A DNA stretch of 64,000 bases from Patiria pectinifera (GCA_029964075.1 CM057142.1:37388392-37452391); one strand, 5' to 3'; counted from the first letter of the stretch, positions 15,401-37,123 are shown. Numbers and translations: made by a program. Notes: generated by a model from the sequence alone, not told the origin.

Positions 15401-18400
15401 CAATTATAACACCACTCAAAATACAAAGAAGAAAGTTCAATACCCAACCTGTTAAGTTTCAGCTCAGTGGATATAATACACTTTCTGAGTAAACAGTGAA
15501 AACCATGCACAACCTTTTGATCACGAAACATGATTTTGTCTATATAACTCTTTATTTCCAAAAAAATCAGTCAATTGACTGATCACTGGAAATCACCTAC
15601 ATTTCTTGATTTCTTCTAAATGCCAGCAATCCAGACGGATAATTTCACGAGTTAAGTACCAGTTCAATCTTTAATCCAAGTAAGCTTTTTGATAATGTTC
15701 GGTAGGAAACTTTTGGGATAAATGCAAATTTTCTTATGTGCCTTTAAGAACAGCAGTTTCACTTTCATGTTCTAGACCTACCTGTTTAAATTTTAACGTG
15801 ATAACCATGTGGGATCTGCTACTGGTTGCATTCATGTTGGTGGAGGCCGTCGTTCTGTTGAGCGTTCCTTGATCCGTCAGATGCTCAATTTGCTTGTAAT
15901 CCCTGACAGGTACAGTCTAAATGTGTAAAACAAAACACACAAATTCCAATATGAAAAAAAGGATTTGAAAAAAGCCAGTTTCTTTTCCAATGATGGTCGG
16001 CCGACCATCGTTGGAAATTGATACAAAAATTCCACCTCTTGAAAATGACAGCACAGCAGGTGCCATGATATCACGGGATGCTTGAGACTTTTAATTCACT
16101 TCCAGTCCAGTGAGGTACGAGTCGTGATTGATAAGTTCGTGGACACGTTCGTGGCCACGAAGGTAGAAGGAGACGAGCTTTACAGTTTTGACTGATATGG
16201 TGTGCAGTTCAACTTGTTGAATGATTACACAGAAAGTTTGTCTGGAAAAATTGGATCGAACGGAAAAAACGAACCAACAAACTCAAAAATGGCAACATTG
16301 TCCCTTGAAAAGTTGTGCCTGAGTCCATTTCTAATCTGGGCCAAACAGCTTTGGGACCCAACGAGCTGACACCTTGGACACTTGGACACGATGATTGATT
16401 TTTTCCATTTTCTCCATTTTCAAGGTTAAATTCTCAGGAACTGGTGACTGTCAAGGTTTAATTACCTGTTAACAGAAAAGATAATAACTTCAAATATTCT
16501 GTGTAATCATTCAAAAAGTTGAACTAGACACAATATCAGTCAAAACTGTGTAGCTCATCTCCTTCTACCTTAGGCCATGAACTAATCAACCACCACTCGT
16601 ATTTCATAATAACTTGGTAGTTAAAAAAAGAGAAGTATTCATCAGACTGTAATTCAAAAAAAGTTCGGACAGTACATCTTGTCTTACCTTGAGTCCCTCC
16701 ACATAGAAGCCTGACTGTGGGTTCTGTCTTACTTTCAGGGCATGGAAGGCACCTTTGGTTGGCTTCACTAATAAGTCTCGAACCTTTACCAAAAAATAAA
16801 TAAATAAATAAAGAAATACAAAAACTAAACAGACATGATAATGTATGTTATCAGTCATCCAGTAGTAGTTGATGATTTTTCTTAATTGAATCAAATACTG
16901 GAACTTACTTAATTTTGCAACTGTGCGACGTTGCGTCCGAAACCATCGGACTTCGTCAGGCAACTGGTGACCCGGTGGACTGGTCACGTGAGGAAGAGCA
17001 GTGGCACAAAAGAGGCATCAAGGAAGCCATCTGGGAAAGGGTCGAACAACCAACACTCAACAAAAGAGGGGGGCTACGCTTCAACCTATCACATGCACGG
17101 GACCGGGCCATTCAAGGGATTCCTAGCCGTCTGTCACGTGACCAGTCCACCGGGTCACCAGTTGCCTGACGAAGTCCGATGGTTTCGGACGCAACGTCGC
17201 ACAGTTGCAAAATTAAGTAAGTTCCAGTATTTGATTCAATTAAGAAAAATCATAAACAGACATGAGTTTGATTACAGAAACAAAAATAAATGCACCCACT
17301 GCAATATAAGATTTACACTGACCCTGTCAAGGTGGCCAAGTGGTTAAGACAACTGCACTATAATTAAGCATAGGGTCAAAGGTTCAAGTCCACCCCGAAG
17401 AAACAAGTGAATTTTTTTACTTGCATGCTCTTCGACACACAGTGTTGAAGGTAATATGCAACATTTGCTTTTGCTGTAATTTTCAGAAATGGATGGATTT
17501 GATTAGTGTTTTATAGCAAATATTGTTACACGGACCTGTTCAAAGTTTTGTTTTCATAGATGCTGGAAAAACCAAGAAAAAATGCTGTTCTTGTTGTCAG
17601 GTTTCCTGACCCTACTTTAGACGAAACGGAGCAATTTATAGACATCGGGGAATTGCCAAGTCAGGGAATCAGACTAGCTGGCTTGCACCCGTTCACTGAT
17701 GTAACTGAGTGCAAACAAAATGTGGACTAACTAAATTTGGTAAATTGGGGGCAGTATTTGAAAAATAGTCAGTTTTTCTCAATGATGGTCGGTCGACCAT
17801 CGTCAGAAATCGATACAAAAATTCTACTTTTCTTGAAAATGACAGCACACCAGGTGCCATGTTTTCACAGGATGCTTGAGAATTTTATTCACTTACAAAG
17901 TTACAGTCAAGTGAGGTATGATAATAATTTGGCAGTTTTGTTTTTTGATGTTTGCCAACCCTTTAACAAAATTACTTCTAGTAAGGGCAAAACCTAAATA
18001 TTATTGTGAACAATGACAACGCATCATTAATAAACAAAACAGTAAAAAATGGAGACATACCTGCTCATTGTAAATCTCCAGCATACTGAATGACACCTGT
18101 AGTTGTTTAGTGGTGTCTGTATTACTGTTGATTGCTTTGAACAGTTCATTACATGTGATGGGTACGATACCCTTGTTTGCTCCATAGCCAATCATCGAGT
18201 AGCTTTTGCCGGAACCGGTCTGACCGTATGCAAATAAGGCAGCATTGTAACCCTGCCAAGCGTTGTCCAGCACTCCTCTTCCAAGATCGTTGAAAACAAC
18301 CGTCTGTAATGGCAGGAGCATGGGCATTTGGATAATTAACATTTGCTTCATGGATATATAGCTAGCCAGGCTTTGTGTGACCACAGTTTGAAGACAGGAG

Positions 18401-21400
18401 ATAGGAGAAATGGAAGCATAGAATTGTGACTAACACAGCAACTAAAGGCTGGTTCATACTCGGCGCAAACGCGAACGTAAATTTGTGACGTAAGGGCAAG
18501 TTTTCACGCTGCGAATTCGCAAAAGCTGAACATATTTCAACTCCGGCGTATTTCACAGTGAATGCTTTGTGACGGCAAAGTCGCATCGCAATCACTTGAA
18601 GTGTGAACCGGCCTTGATACAGGAAACGTTTCTGGCTTAGTGTTAAACCCTTCCTTCCAGGTGTGTAACTTTTCATTTTAGCTGCGAGTTAAACTCAATT
18701 CGGTGTTATTTTAAAACCATGCGGACTCTATTTTCGCAAACAACTTACACCACATTAGGGCTGTCCCGAATATACCGAATATTCGATCATCAACCAAATA
18801 TTCAAATAGCTTTTTGCCGGTTTGAATATTTGAAAACAACAAAACTAGGCACATACCATAGAGCTATATTAAATTACTAGAGCGCTAACTTCGTATACAA
18901 AGTAATGCCTGCTGGGCGCATCCATGTTTGTGCACAAACCTATGGAGACCTAGACATTTTGTACGGCTTTTGTACGGCTATTTGCGTATCTGCGTTTGTA
19001 TTCCATACCAGTGCATTAACGAAGCCAATACGCCCAAAGCCGAAACACAAGATCAGCAAATGAGCGTGTCATTTTGCTCTTCGCAAACAGCGCAACGCGT
19101 GCGCGTATTCCTTGCAGATGCTTTTTGCCGTCACGTTTTTTTTAACCGTCAATGACGCGCTTAAGTTTTTTGCGTATGTTCTACTTGCGCCTTGCATGTA
19201 GAGTACACTTTCAAAATTTAATCCATCTAATTTCTTTATGTTCTACAAACACGCACATGAATTCAAAATGTCTGCGCCCAGGACGGCTTCAAAGCGTCTC
19301 CGCGTGCAGAATGACGAGTTAGTGCTCTAGTAATTTAATAATAGCTCTATGGCACATACACACATGACAGTGATGTTATTTTTATCGTAAAGTTCCGGCG
19401 CTTTACTGTCGGGTTTCACTTTTTTGTCGATGGTGGTTCATTGTTCACATCCTTTTGGCAGGTTAAAGCCCGTTACAGTTATAAAATAAAACACTCCAGC
19501 GCTCCATATCGATCGTCACACGCATATATTTTAACTGGCGCACTCTTCATGCACATTTTTACCAGCGCAGTATGCAGTTAGTTGCAGCTGGCAGTTTTGA
19601 ATATCCGAATATTTGGTCCAATGTAGTTTCGAGTAATGAATAATAAATTTTCGAAAGTGGACAGCCCTACACCAAATCAAGTACAACCTGTGTTTTAAGC
19701 AATTGTAAAACAGTTTCTGGATGCCCCTAAAGGCTCAGCATGACCAACCAATGTGTTGAAGTACCGTAATGTTGGAGAAAATAAACAATGGGATGGATTC
19801 CATTCATCCCAAGGCCATTGTAGGGTTCATTGGATTGAAATGATGTCTGAACATACACGTGATGTACCGGTACCGTACCTAATTGACCTGCATGTACATG
19901 TAATATAACAACCGAGACAGTTTACAATGTACCTGATCTGCATAACCGTCGTTGGTTGGAGTATTCAATCCTTCTTCGTTTTCTTGAAAGCCATCATGTG
20001 ACCAGTAAGAGTAGTCGTACGCAAAGGTATGCACCTTGCCATTGTCTGGGTTGGTTAGACTGGTTACATTGCCTTCCATTGAAACCACACATTTTGAATT
20101 GGCAGCTAATTCTCTCTGTAAAAACAAAACATACAAATTATCATTCTGCAGAGTTATAATAATAATAATAACAACAATAATTACCCTGGATTGGACATTT
20201 GGGAGACATCCCCATAGACTTGTGCACACAATTTTTCAAACTTAAGTGTGCTCTAACCCAATATTCCCTTGTCCTTTTTCCACAAATTTCGGTACGTTTA
20301 CTCACGAGTAACAAATATAATCTAATTGCGATAGCAAAATTTTGCCTCTAAGAGGAATATCAGTCCCATTCATTGTGCACATAAATGCACAGTCGGGACC
20401 AAGGCTTTATGTTTGTTATAACCAGAATTTTGTATTAACAGAGTTTGTACTAACGAGAGTCGACTGTACAGAGGAAAATTAGTGAACTTCTTATATGGAA
20501 ATCTTTCCCCGATGTCTCCCATCGTGCGAAGAAATTACGATAGTGCGTCTCTGTAATGGTACCATTACACATATAATTGGCTTCTTGTATAGCGCTAATG
20601 TCCATCACGAAGTGACGCTCCTGGTGCTCTATTATTACCCTGGTTTTAGCACGGCTGCCATTACGGCGCTCCAGCATTGAAGGAATTCCTTCCTACCAGG
20701 TACCCATTTACTACACCTGGGTGGAAAGAGGCAATCATACAAAATGTAGTCAAGTGCCTTGCACAAGCACCATGTTCCCCGTCAGGATTCGAACCCATGT
20801 ACCACGGCACACGAGTCAAAAAAATTGTAACCATTGGACCATAGCACCCAGTAGACTAGAACATAACATCAAAGGAAACTCTACTACAGACATCGCTAAC
20901 AAGTAACAGGTGGAAAAAAAGTTGTGCATTATTTCTTGGCAAAAAAACAAAACTTCAAAAGTGAACCAAGTCATTTTTCTTTTATTTAATTAAAAGAAAA
21001 GCCTTTAGTAAAACCACTTAACCTTGGATAAAGATAACTACCGTAAGTACAGTTAAATTTATTCACACTTTCATTGGGCATATACAATGTATCAATAAAA
21101 TATTACATTCTCCCGATCAAAGCTAATTTACCATTCCCTCTTAGATATTCTAGGTCATATATTTTTAAATGCAAACATCAGTTTTATCCTAATATTAAAT
21201 ATAAGTAAAGCACTGTTTTTATAACACCTTAAAAAAAAGGGCAAAAAGATTATAATCTGGAGTGACCATTTCCCTATATGTCCACATTGGTAGCTAAAAT
21301 GCAAACTAATACTAATAAAAATGGTCGGAATTACTATTTCGACAAAATTTGCAACTCTTACTTAAACATAACAACGTTCAAAAACAAATTGGTTGGCTTT

Positions 21401-23977
21401 AAAACACTCTTGGCAAGAAGGTATTATGTACATATGTATAACACATTAGGACACATCACAATAGACAAGGTATAATATTAGATCTGTATAGGTTTTGTGG
21501 ATATTTTGTGACTGATTCAATCAGTTATAACGAGAACTGATTCTAAACTCAGAATCAGAATCGTGACTCCAAATTTATTTTTAATCATCAACTTTCTCTA
21601 GCACTCTAGTTCCCTGATAGTTGTGATTAATTTCCACTGCTCTACACTTTATTTACTTAAATACGTGATAAACAAACAGTAACCATGGAGGCAGTGAACA
21701 CGTTCAGTATCCAATTCACTGAACGACAACTAGGTGACTATAAATACTTTGGATCTCCATGGCAACACCAACTTAGACAACCTTCCCACTAGTCATAGGT
21801 GTGTTTGAAAACTAATATTGAACTTAAAGGGAATATACAACATTTGCAAACATCGAAAAATAAAACTACCAAGTTTTTACGAAATACCTTACTAGGATGT
21901 TGGTAAATGACAGTCTCAAGCATCTTGTAAAATTATGGCATCTGGTGTGAAGTCATTTTCAAGAAAAGGGTATTTTAAAAATCAGTCTCAACGGTGGTCA
22001 GACCGAAGTTGGAAAACCTAACTATTTTTCAACTACTGCTCCAAATTTACCATTTTTTGGGTGTTTTTTTTTTTTTTTTTCAAGCTTGAATTGTACAGAC
22101 AAGGTGGGTACTATTTTGCTTTTTTGTGTTCTCATTATACATTGGTGTCCTCCATAATTTGCCTTGGTGTCCTTCATCATTTGCCTTGGTGCAATTTCCC
22201 CATTCCTTGGTGCTCCTTGGTACAAAAATTTGAGGAGGTGCGGCAATATTTGATCTATTATACTAATCCCTCAAATAGTTCATTTCTGAAAATTACAGCA
22301 AAATCCAATGATGTACATTCCCTTTAAATCTGCACTATGGAACTGCAATACAGTCAGTGTGACAGTTACGGATCATCGACAGTTCTGGATCGCAAAAATT
22401 AATTCAACTGTAACCACATTTTTTCCACCAATTTGAATGTCTATCATTTTGCAAATGTCGGGGAAACGAAATTTTGGAAATTGCTCAAATAGTACCCACA
22501 ATCCAGTTTGGTGAAATGTGGCCTGTGAAAGGAAGCCCGTAAATTTAGGCAAAATTCTTGTTTCCTGTGGAATGTAGCCAAAATTCATCGTTTTTTTCTT
22601 CACTATATTAGGTTTTCTTGTTAGGAAATAATCTCAGGTATCACTGAGTAATAATGATTTTGGCATTTGAATTAAATTTATTGCTGTATTCGCCAAAAGA
22701 TTTTTATCCCCGAGTGCAACAGTTGGGGATCAGCCATGCACACGGTGCAGTTTTGTATGCAGATTACATGATGAAGGCGTGACACACAACGCGCGCTGAG
22801 TGTGCTGTGATTGAATTAAATTTGTACATGTACCAGGTAGTGCAGCGAGCTTTTTAAAATTAAAAAAACACGAAAAGTACATTAATGTGAACATCCTGTT
22901 AATTTCAAGTGTCTCTGTTTCTAGTGATGTTGCATGTCATTTGCATACAACTGGATCATGTTATGTTTGACCATTGAGATAATTTAAACCACAGGTTAAA
23001 AGGATTGCACCTAAATGGGATTAAAGTCTGATTATTAATCTCCTTGCATAATGTACATTATCATAGCACTTGGAGGAACATGCAAATCATGGGTCAGACA
23101 ATCTTTTGTGCAAACATTATTAAAATGCAATCTACAGACTGAAGTCTGAAGTCTTTCACCACTATGTATGCGAAGCTGTACATAATGATATGAAAAACTG
23201 CATACATGTACACGTATGCATCCATACTTCCGTATGTTGTGGGGACTACACACAGAGTTGTCCCATGGTACTATGCAGGCGCGGATCCAGAGGTGGGGTT
23301 TTGGGGGTCGGAAAACCCCTCCCCCCCCCACCTCCAGCTCTGACTAAAATATTTAGTCAGAGGCTTTTGCAGAGGCCAAGTGTCCGGAGGAAAAAGAAAC
23401 TGTCAACATTTCAGCATTGATTTGCTGATGAAAAAATAACCTGCAAAAAGTCCTTGATCCACCCCTCCTAATTTGCCTATAACAATAAAAAAAAATTCCC
23501 CATATCGCGGTGACGACCCGCCCAATAAGGACTCACTCAGAATTCTAGAATTCCTCTAAATCAGTTGTAACGCGCTGGCTGAACATTTCAACAGTGCATG
23601 ATACTTTTACTAAACATTTACCAAATTATACAGAGTGCCATCGTTAATAATAAAATCAATATTATTTTTTTACTAATTTCAAGAATACCATTTTTTTTTT
23701 TAGCAGTGCATCCTTTATTGAGTATAAACATATTAACACTGCAACACAACTTTATAATTAAAAGATTCAAGAGATATCATGCTCCTTATTCAAAATTTGA
23801 AATGAGCTGCTCTGTTTTAAAGGCTATTTTTGAATGCCATGTAATCGGAAGCAGAACTATTTTTTTTTTGGCCTAATGGGGCCAAACCATACTGCCATGC
23901 CAGAAAAAGTGTAATGCCATATTTACCTGATTAAATGGCCGCACCCTCACTGCAACTTTTACACTGTCATCGGGCAT
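313..23977 (-). CDS. KIF28: Kinesin-3 family motor, KIF28/KLP-6-like (17 exons seen, 3' end off window)
   Basis: Seventeen exons on the minus strand splice in frame into 794 codons plus 2 nt: 23927-23977, 19933-20115, 18061-18303, 16688-16783, 15782-15916, 14001-14164, 13150-13258, 12439-12640, 10926-11007, 9667-9703, 8537-8697, 6846-6969, 5779-6054, 5009-5218, 4044-4090, 2181-2309, 313-447. Every boundary has AG/GT and matching phase. The product is a plus-end microtubule motor: VRVRPFN near residue 10-16, P-loop GQTGSGKS at about 105-112, switch [11 protein letters not shown] at about 218-227, switch II DLAGSE at about 256-261, short neck coiled coil, then an FHA domain at about 450-545 and a kinesin-3 tail (DPFWDP). 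KIF28/KLP-6 proteins are kinesin-3 motors; C. elegans KLP-6 acts in ciliated neurons. Assignment to KIF28 rather than KIF1/KIF13 rests on the remembered FHA and tail style and needs a tree. The C-terminal part, perhaps 150-250 residues, lies beyond position 1. Confidence 0.88.
585..1085 (+). repeat. Dispersed repeat, copy 1
   Basis: A roughly 500-bp unit, with landmarks such as CACTTTTCCAGTGTCACATG, GACCGG and GTGTTTCGAAAAACATGAAG, recurs inverted at 11108-11590. Within a KIF28 intron. No coding potential or clear termini seen. Confidence 0.65.
1085..1149. repeat. Short perfect-stem hairpin
   Basis: GAGTCTGGATGCTGA at the left pairs with TCAGCATCCAGACTC at the right, loop near TTGCCTTCGGCTA. 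A member of the small hairpin class listed in the findings. Confidence 0.8.
1637..2069. repeat. 433-bp palindrome built of about 60-bp units
   Basis: GGAAGCTTGAATTGCCTTCC at the left end is answered by its reverse complement at the right end. Between them, three forward and four inverted copies of a unit of about 60 bp (CTTCCG[CT]GATACCGCGTTAC, GATAATTTATCAC, AGAAATCC-GAATTC) form a cruciform-prone block. It ends 111 bp from KIF28 exon 16. Confidence 0.9.
2181..2309 (-). CDS. KIF28: KIF28-like exon 16
   Basis: 1 nt plus 42 codons plus 2 nt. [18 protein letters not shown] and [11 protein letters not shown] match the kinesin-3 segment after DPFWDP (LQSLAY-x(n)-G-x-L-x-V-x-I-x-PCD). Confidence 0.88.
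2407..2716. mobile_element. MITE with GGCCAAGTTCG termini
   Basis: Left GGCCAAGTTCGGGCAAGGAC and right GTCCTTGCGCGAACTTGGCC form a TIR of about 20 bp with one mismatch. Flanking AGA/AGA may be a 3-bp duplication, which would suit PIF/Harbinger. A relative lies at 31880-32178. Confidence 0.75.
3586..3684. repeat. Imperfect hairpin with CTTTGCGCC loop
   Basis: GAATACAC...AGTGTGGATT and AATCCACACTTTCTCGTGTATTC pair around TGAATTCACTTGGCGC/TTTGCGCCTCGTGAATTC. Further single AAGTGTGGATT motifs sit at 3110-3200. Confidence 0.75.
4044..4090 (-). CDS. KIF28: KIF28-like exon 15 (DPFWDP)
   Basis: 15 codons plus 2 nt. [15 protein letters not shown] matches the highly conserved DPFW[DE]P motif that follows the FHA region in KIF1/KIF13/KIF28. 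Too short for standard ORF detection; found by motif and phase. Confidence 0.88.
5009..5218 (-). CDS. KIF28: KIF28-like exon 14
   Basis: 70 codons, phase 0 at both ends, [11 protein letters not shown] to GDLTVQQ. The frame stays open past the donor to 4889, but the donor is preferred because the next exon restores DPFWDP in phase. Confidence 0.82.
5779..6054 (-). CDS. KIF28: KIF28-like exon 13 (FHA end and linker)
   Basis: 92 codons, phase 0 at both ends. [16 protein letters not shown] closes the FHA fold (kinesin-3 DRV-x-FG-x-x-H/S-FR-like strand), followed by an acidic, glutamine-rich linker region. Confidence 0.88.
6104..6440 (+). mobile_element. tRNA-derived SINE, copy 1
   Basis: Box A-like TGGCCTCGTGGTCTGG at about 6114-6129 and box B-like GAGTTTGATTCAA at about 6169 give a Pol III split promoter. 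The body has GCAAGGCAC, CACCCAGGAG and GGGTACC, shared with copies at 20690-20850 and 39380-39535. It ends near AAAGCGCTTT repeats. In a KIF28 intron. Confidence 0.7.
6846..6969 (-). CDS. KIF28: KIF28-like exon 12 (FHA domain)
   Basis: 1 nt plus 41 codons. [10 protein letters not shown] and [18 protein letters not shown] are FHA beta strands; ILVNG is the hallmark late strand of kinesin-3 FHA domains. Confidence 0.85.
7207..7937. mobile_element. Non-autonomous TIR element (about 730 bp)
   Basis: Left AAAGCTTCTGTCACAC and right GTGTGACAGGGGCTTT are inverted repeats with 2 mismatches. The interior is rich in TCGT/ACGA words and carries no recognisable gene. Confidence 0.6.
8537..8697 (-). CDS. 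KIF28: KIF28-like exon 11 (FHA domain start)
   Basis: 53 codons plus 2 nt. Contains [10 protein letters not shown] and GTTVVGKG, matching the kinesin-3 pattern N-x-NEDP-x(n)-VG at the start of the FHA domain. The FHA Arg usual after VG is replaced here by Lys. Confidence 0.85.
9667..9703 (-). CDS. KIF28: KIF28-like exon 10 (37-nt microexon)
   Basis: A 37-nt microexon encoding the split Arg and [12 protein letters not shown]. It is supported by a good acceptor (TTTCCACAG), a GTAGG donor and phase continuity between exons 9 and 11, and continues the coiled coil. Confidence 0.78.
10926..11007 (-). CDS. KIF28: KIF28-like exon 9 (coiled coil)
   Basis: 2 nt plus 26 codons plus 2 nt. [20 protein letters not shown] is strongly helical and heptad-like, as expected for the neck coil before the FHA domain. 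Phases fit exons 8 and 10. Confidence 0.85.
11108..11590 (-). repeat. Dispersed repeat, copy 2 (inverted to copy 1)
   Basis: Diverged inverted copy of 585-1085, for instance CATGTGACACTGGAAAAGTG at about 11451-11470 and GTTTTACGAAACACC. Its left neighbour (11030-11107) also resembles 4505-4600 (GGGCCTGGACGGG, AATATGTG...GTTTAAAAC), so a third fragment of the family may lie at 4500-4665. Confidence 0.6.
12439..12640 (-). CDS. KIF28: KIF28-like exon 8 (end of motor core)
   Basis: 67 codons plus 1 nt. Encodes [20 protein letters not shown], the last conserved kinesin motif, then [13 protein letters not shown] (neck linker) and a charged coiled-coil stretch. The GT donor sits inside a longer open frame. 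Confidence 0.9.
13150..13258 (-). CDS. KIF28: KIF28-like exon 7
   Basis: 1 nt plus 36 codons. Encodes [22 protein letters not shown], the kinesin YRdSkLT / LLq-slGGNskT microtubule-binding loop. Ends in phase 0. Confidence 0.92.
14001..14164 (-). CDS. KIF28: KIF28-like exon 6 (switch II)
   Basis: 54 codons plus 2 nt. Contains [12 protein letters not shown] (switch II) and [12 protein letters not shown], the relay and microtubule-binding helices. The last two bases AG join the first base T of exon 7 to make Ser in the conserved VISAL segment. Confidence 0.92.
14287..14875. mobile_element. MITE with CGTCACCGTTTTGAC termini
   Basis: ATATCGTCACCGTTTTGAC at the left is matched inverted at the right end. 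Two more GTCACTTCGTCAAAACG copies lie inside (about 14507 and 14612), suggesting subterminal transposase-binding repeats. Confidence 0.8.
15782..15916 (-). CDS. KIF28: KIF28-like exon 5 (switch I)
   Basis: 45 codons, phase 0 at both ends, from [13 protein letters not shown] to VITLKFKQ. Carries [10 protein letters not shown], the switch I motif that senses the gamma-phosphate of ATP. Confidence 0.9.
15947..16117 (+). repeat. Dispersed repeat, copy split by MITE
   Basis: Shares ATGATGGTCGG, CGACCATCGT, GAAAATGACAGCACA and AGGTGCCATG with 17744-17940 in direct orientation. It resumes at 16600-16620 after the MITE. Confidence 0.75.
16118..16599. mobile_element. Tc1/mariner-like MITE, TA duplication
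   Basis: CGAGTCGTGATTGAT at the left and ATCAACCACCACTCG at the right, flanked by TA at 16116-16117 and 16600-16601. Long inverted arms include AAGGTAGAAGGAGA and CAGTCAAAACTG. A related repeat at 17744-17940 shows the uninterrupted target with a single TA. Confidence 0.82.
16688..16783 (-). CDS. KIF28: KIF28-like exon 4
   Basis: 32 codons ([11 protein letters not shown] to FYVEGLK), phase 0 at both ends. Matches the VRDLL-x(n)-GFYVEGL segment between IYNE and the switch I region of kinesin-3 motors. Confidence 0.88.
16872..17253. mobile_element. Fold-back element with about 120-bp arms and a captured coding tail
   Basis: 16872-16992 is repeated inverted, almost without change, at 17133-17253. 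The 140-bp centre, plus strand, translates to [18 protein letters not shown] and then [12 protein letters not shown], resembling the C-terminal tail of the GIY-YIG-containing reverse-transcriptase-like proteins common in aquatic invertebrate genomes (family recalled from memory). In a KIF28 intron. Confidence 0.75.
17322..17400 (+). other. tRNA-Ser-like sequence (SINE head or pseudo-tRNA)
   Basis: GGTGGCCAAGTGGTTAAG resembles the D-arm/box A of a tRNA-Ser, and GGTTCAAGTCC is a perfect box B 45 bp on. The acceptor ends do not pair cleanly, so a functional tRNA is not called. Confidence 0.45.
17744..17940 (+). repeat. Dispersed repeat, uninterrupted copy
   Basis: Direct relative of 15947-16117 plus 16600-16620, reading GAGGTATGATAATAATTTGGCAG across the point where the other copy carries a MITE. 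Confidence 0.75.
18061..18303 (-). CDS. KIF28: KIF28-like exon 3 (P-loop)
   Basis: 81 codons, phase 0 at both ends. Contains [18 protein letters not shown], the nucleotide-binding P-loop of kinesins, and ends with the conserved SMLEIYNEQ helix. Confidence 0.92.
18445..18615. mobile_element. Small TIR element (AAGGCTGGTTCATAC)
   Basis: AAGGCTGGTTCATAC and GTGTGAACCGGCCTT are inverted with 2 mismatches; 171 bp, non-coding. Confidence 0.65.
18756..19669. mobile_element. hAT-like non-autonomous element, 8-bp target duplication
   Basis: Ends TAGGGCTGTC and GACAGCCCTA, with GAATATTCG words inside both ends. Flanks CACCACAT (18748-18755) and CACCAAAT (19670-19677) agree at 7 of 8 bases. Carries the nested MITE 18856-19352. 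Confidence 0.8.
18856..19352. mobile_element. MITE nested in the hAT-like element
   Basis: CCATAGAGCTATATTAAATT and its near-complement AATTTAATAATAGCTCTATGG bound 497 bp; CACATA on both sides (18850-18855, 19353-19358) is a 6-bp duplication. Arms continue with ACTAGAGCGCTAACT. Confidence 0.82.
19933..20115 (-). CDS. KIF28: KIF28-like exon 2
   Basis: 61 codons, [16 protein letters not shown] through NDGYADQ, phase 0 at both ends. It covers beta-1b to the start of the ATPase core, including the FAYDYSYWS strand (kinesin F-x-F-D-x-x-F region). Confidence 0.88.
20690..20850 (-). mobile_element. tRNA-derived SINE, copy 2
   Basis: On the minus strand, box B GGGTTCGAATCC (complement at about 20784-20796), box A near 20832-20850, and the family body (GGTACCCATTTAC, CACCTGGGTGG, AGTGCCTTGC). 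Confidence 0.68.
22066..22250 (-). repeat. Retroposed fragment, copy 1
   Basis: On the minus strand, a segment with CACCAAGG words ends in A-rich sequence. It matches 26885-27060 over about 180 bp. No complete ORF. Confidence 0.65.
23927..23977 (-). CDS. KIF28: KIF28-like exon 1 (start codon)
   Basis: Seventeen codons, from [10 protein letters not shown] to the kinesin signature RVRPFN plus Q, ending at a GT donor. The ATG at 23975-23977 is chosen because it is the first in-frame Met before the conserved beta-1 strand and has A at -3. Phase 0 at its end matches exon 2. Confidence 0.85.
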
Positions 23978-24740
23978 TTTGAAGTTCTCATGTAGACTAC
24001 GGTAGGGGCAGTAATCGGAAAAACACGCAGCACAGTGCCCGTTGTGGACGGTACATTGGAAGGTTCTGTGGTCGGGGTGGGCAGACCTACTTCGTGAATT
24101 TTAGTTAGCCTTTTTTGAAGTACATTTTGCACAACTTAAATCCGATTACGTGTCTAAGCCAGCTCAGCAGCTTAGTGCACATACCATAGAGCAAGGAACA
24201 GATGCATGCGCATGCCACAGTTACATCCGGTATTTACACAATAATCATTAACGAACATTGTCATGTGCGATCGAAGCGGACCATGGCTTGATGAGCTTGC
24301 ACGTCGCGCGTGTTGTTGCGTGGAGATAAACAGCTGTAGTTAGTCTTATTACAAGACGGATATTTCAGGTTAGTCGGTGACGCTACGAAACATGCCGATT
24401 ATTGAACTAAACCTGAAAAGACTGAGACAAATTTCCCAGAGGCATTGAAATCTAGGCTGTCAGTATTCGACCACTGTATGCTAAATGTTTGTTTTCTTTT
24501 ACAATCCTTTCCTCAGGCCCTCAATATCGGTACTAATGTGAAATTTAACCATTACCGACTTGAAATGAGGTCAGAGAGGCACAAAATACCGGTTCGACTT
24601 CCGGGTTCAACTTCCACACACGTGTCAATCATCGGAGGTAGCGCTTCGCCGCTGCTTGATATCCCAACATAAAACATCAGCTGATAATTTGATCATAAAG
24701 CACGACTGTAGTTGTCTATTCTAACTGTACTGTGAGCACA
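23978..24740. promoter_or_regulatory. Divergent (shared) promoter interval of KIF28-like and RBKS
   Basis: 763 bp separate the two start codons, which point away from each other. It is free of any recognised repeat apart from poor matches, and is richer in CpG (around 24230-24320) than the flanking introns. No clear TATA box is seen next to either start. Role inferred from layout only; transcription starts are not visible. Confidence 0.55.
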
Positions 24741-36907
<12,167 letters not shown>

Positions 36908-37123
36908 ACTATGTTCACGTTGCTGTTTGCCAGTCGTTGCACCAGCTTGGTCAGAGAGAATGAATCATGCCCCATAAATTGTGATCGATGACATATACAT
37001 GTATATCCGTACATTACCAGGAAAGGTATTCTTTGAAACATTAGCTTCAATGAGACATTGAAGCACAGTTTGATTTGGTGATTATATGCTTCTAACTGAA
37101 CTTGGTACTACTCACGTAGCCCC

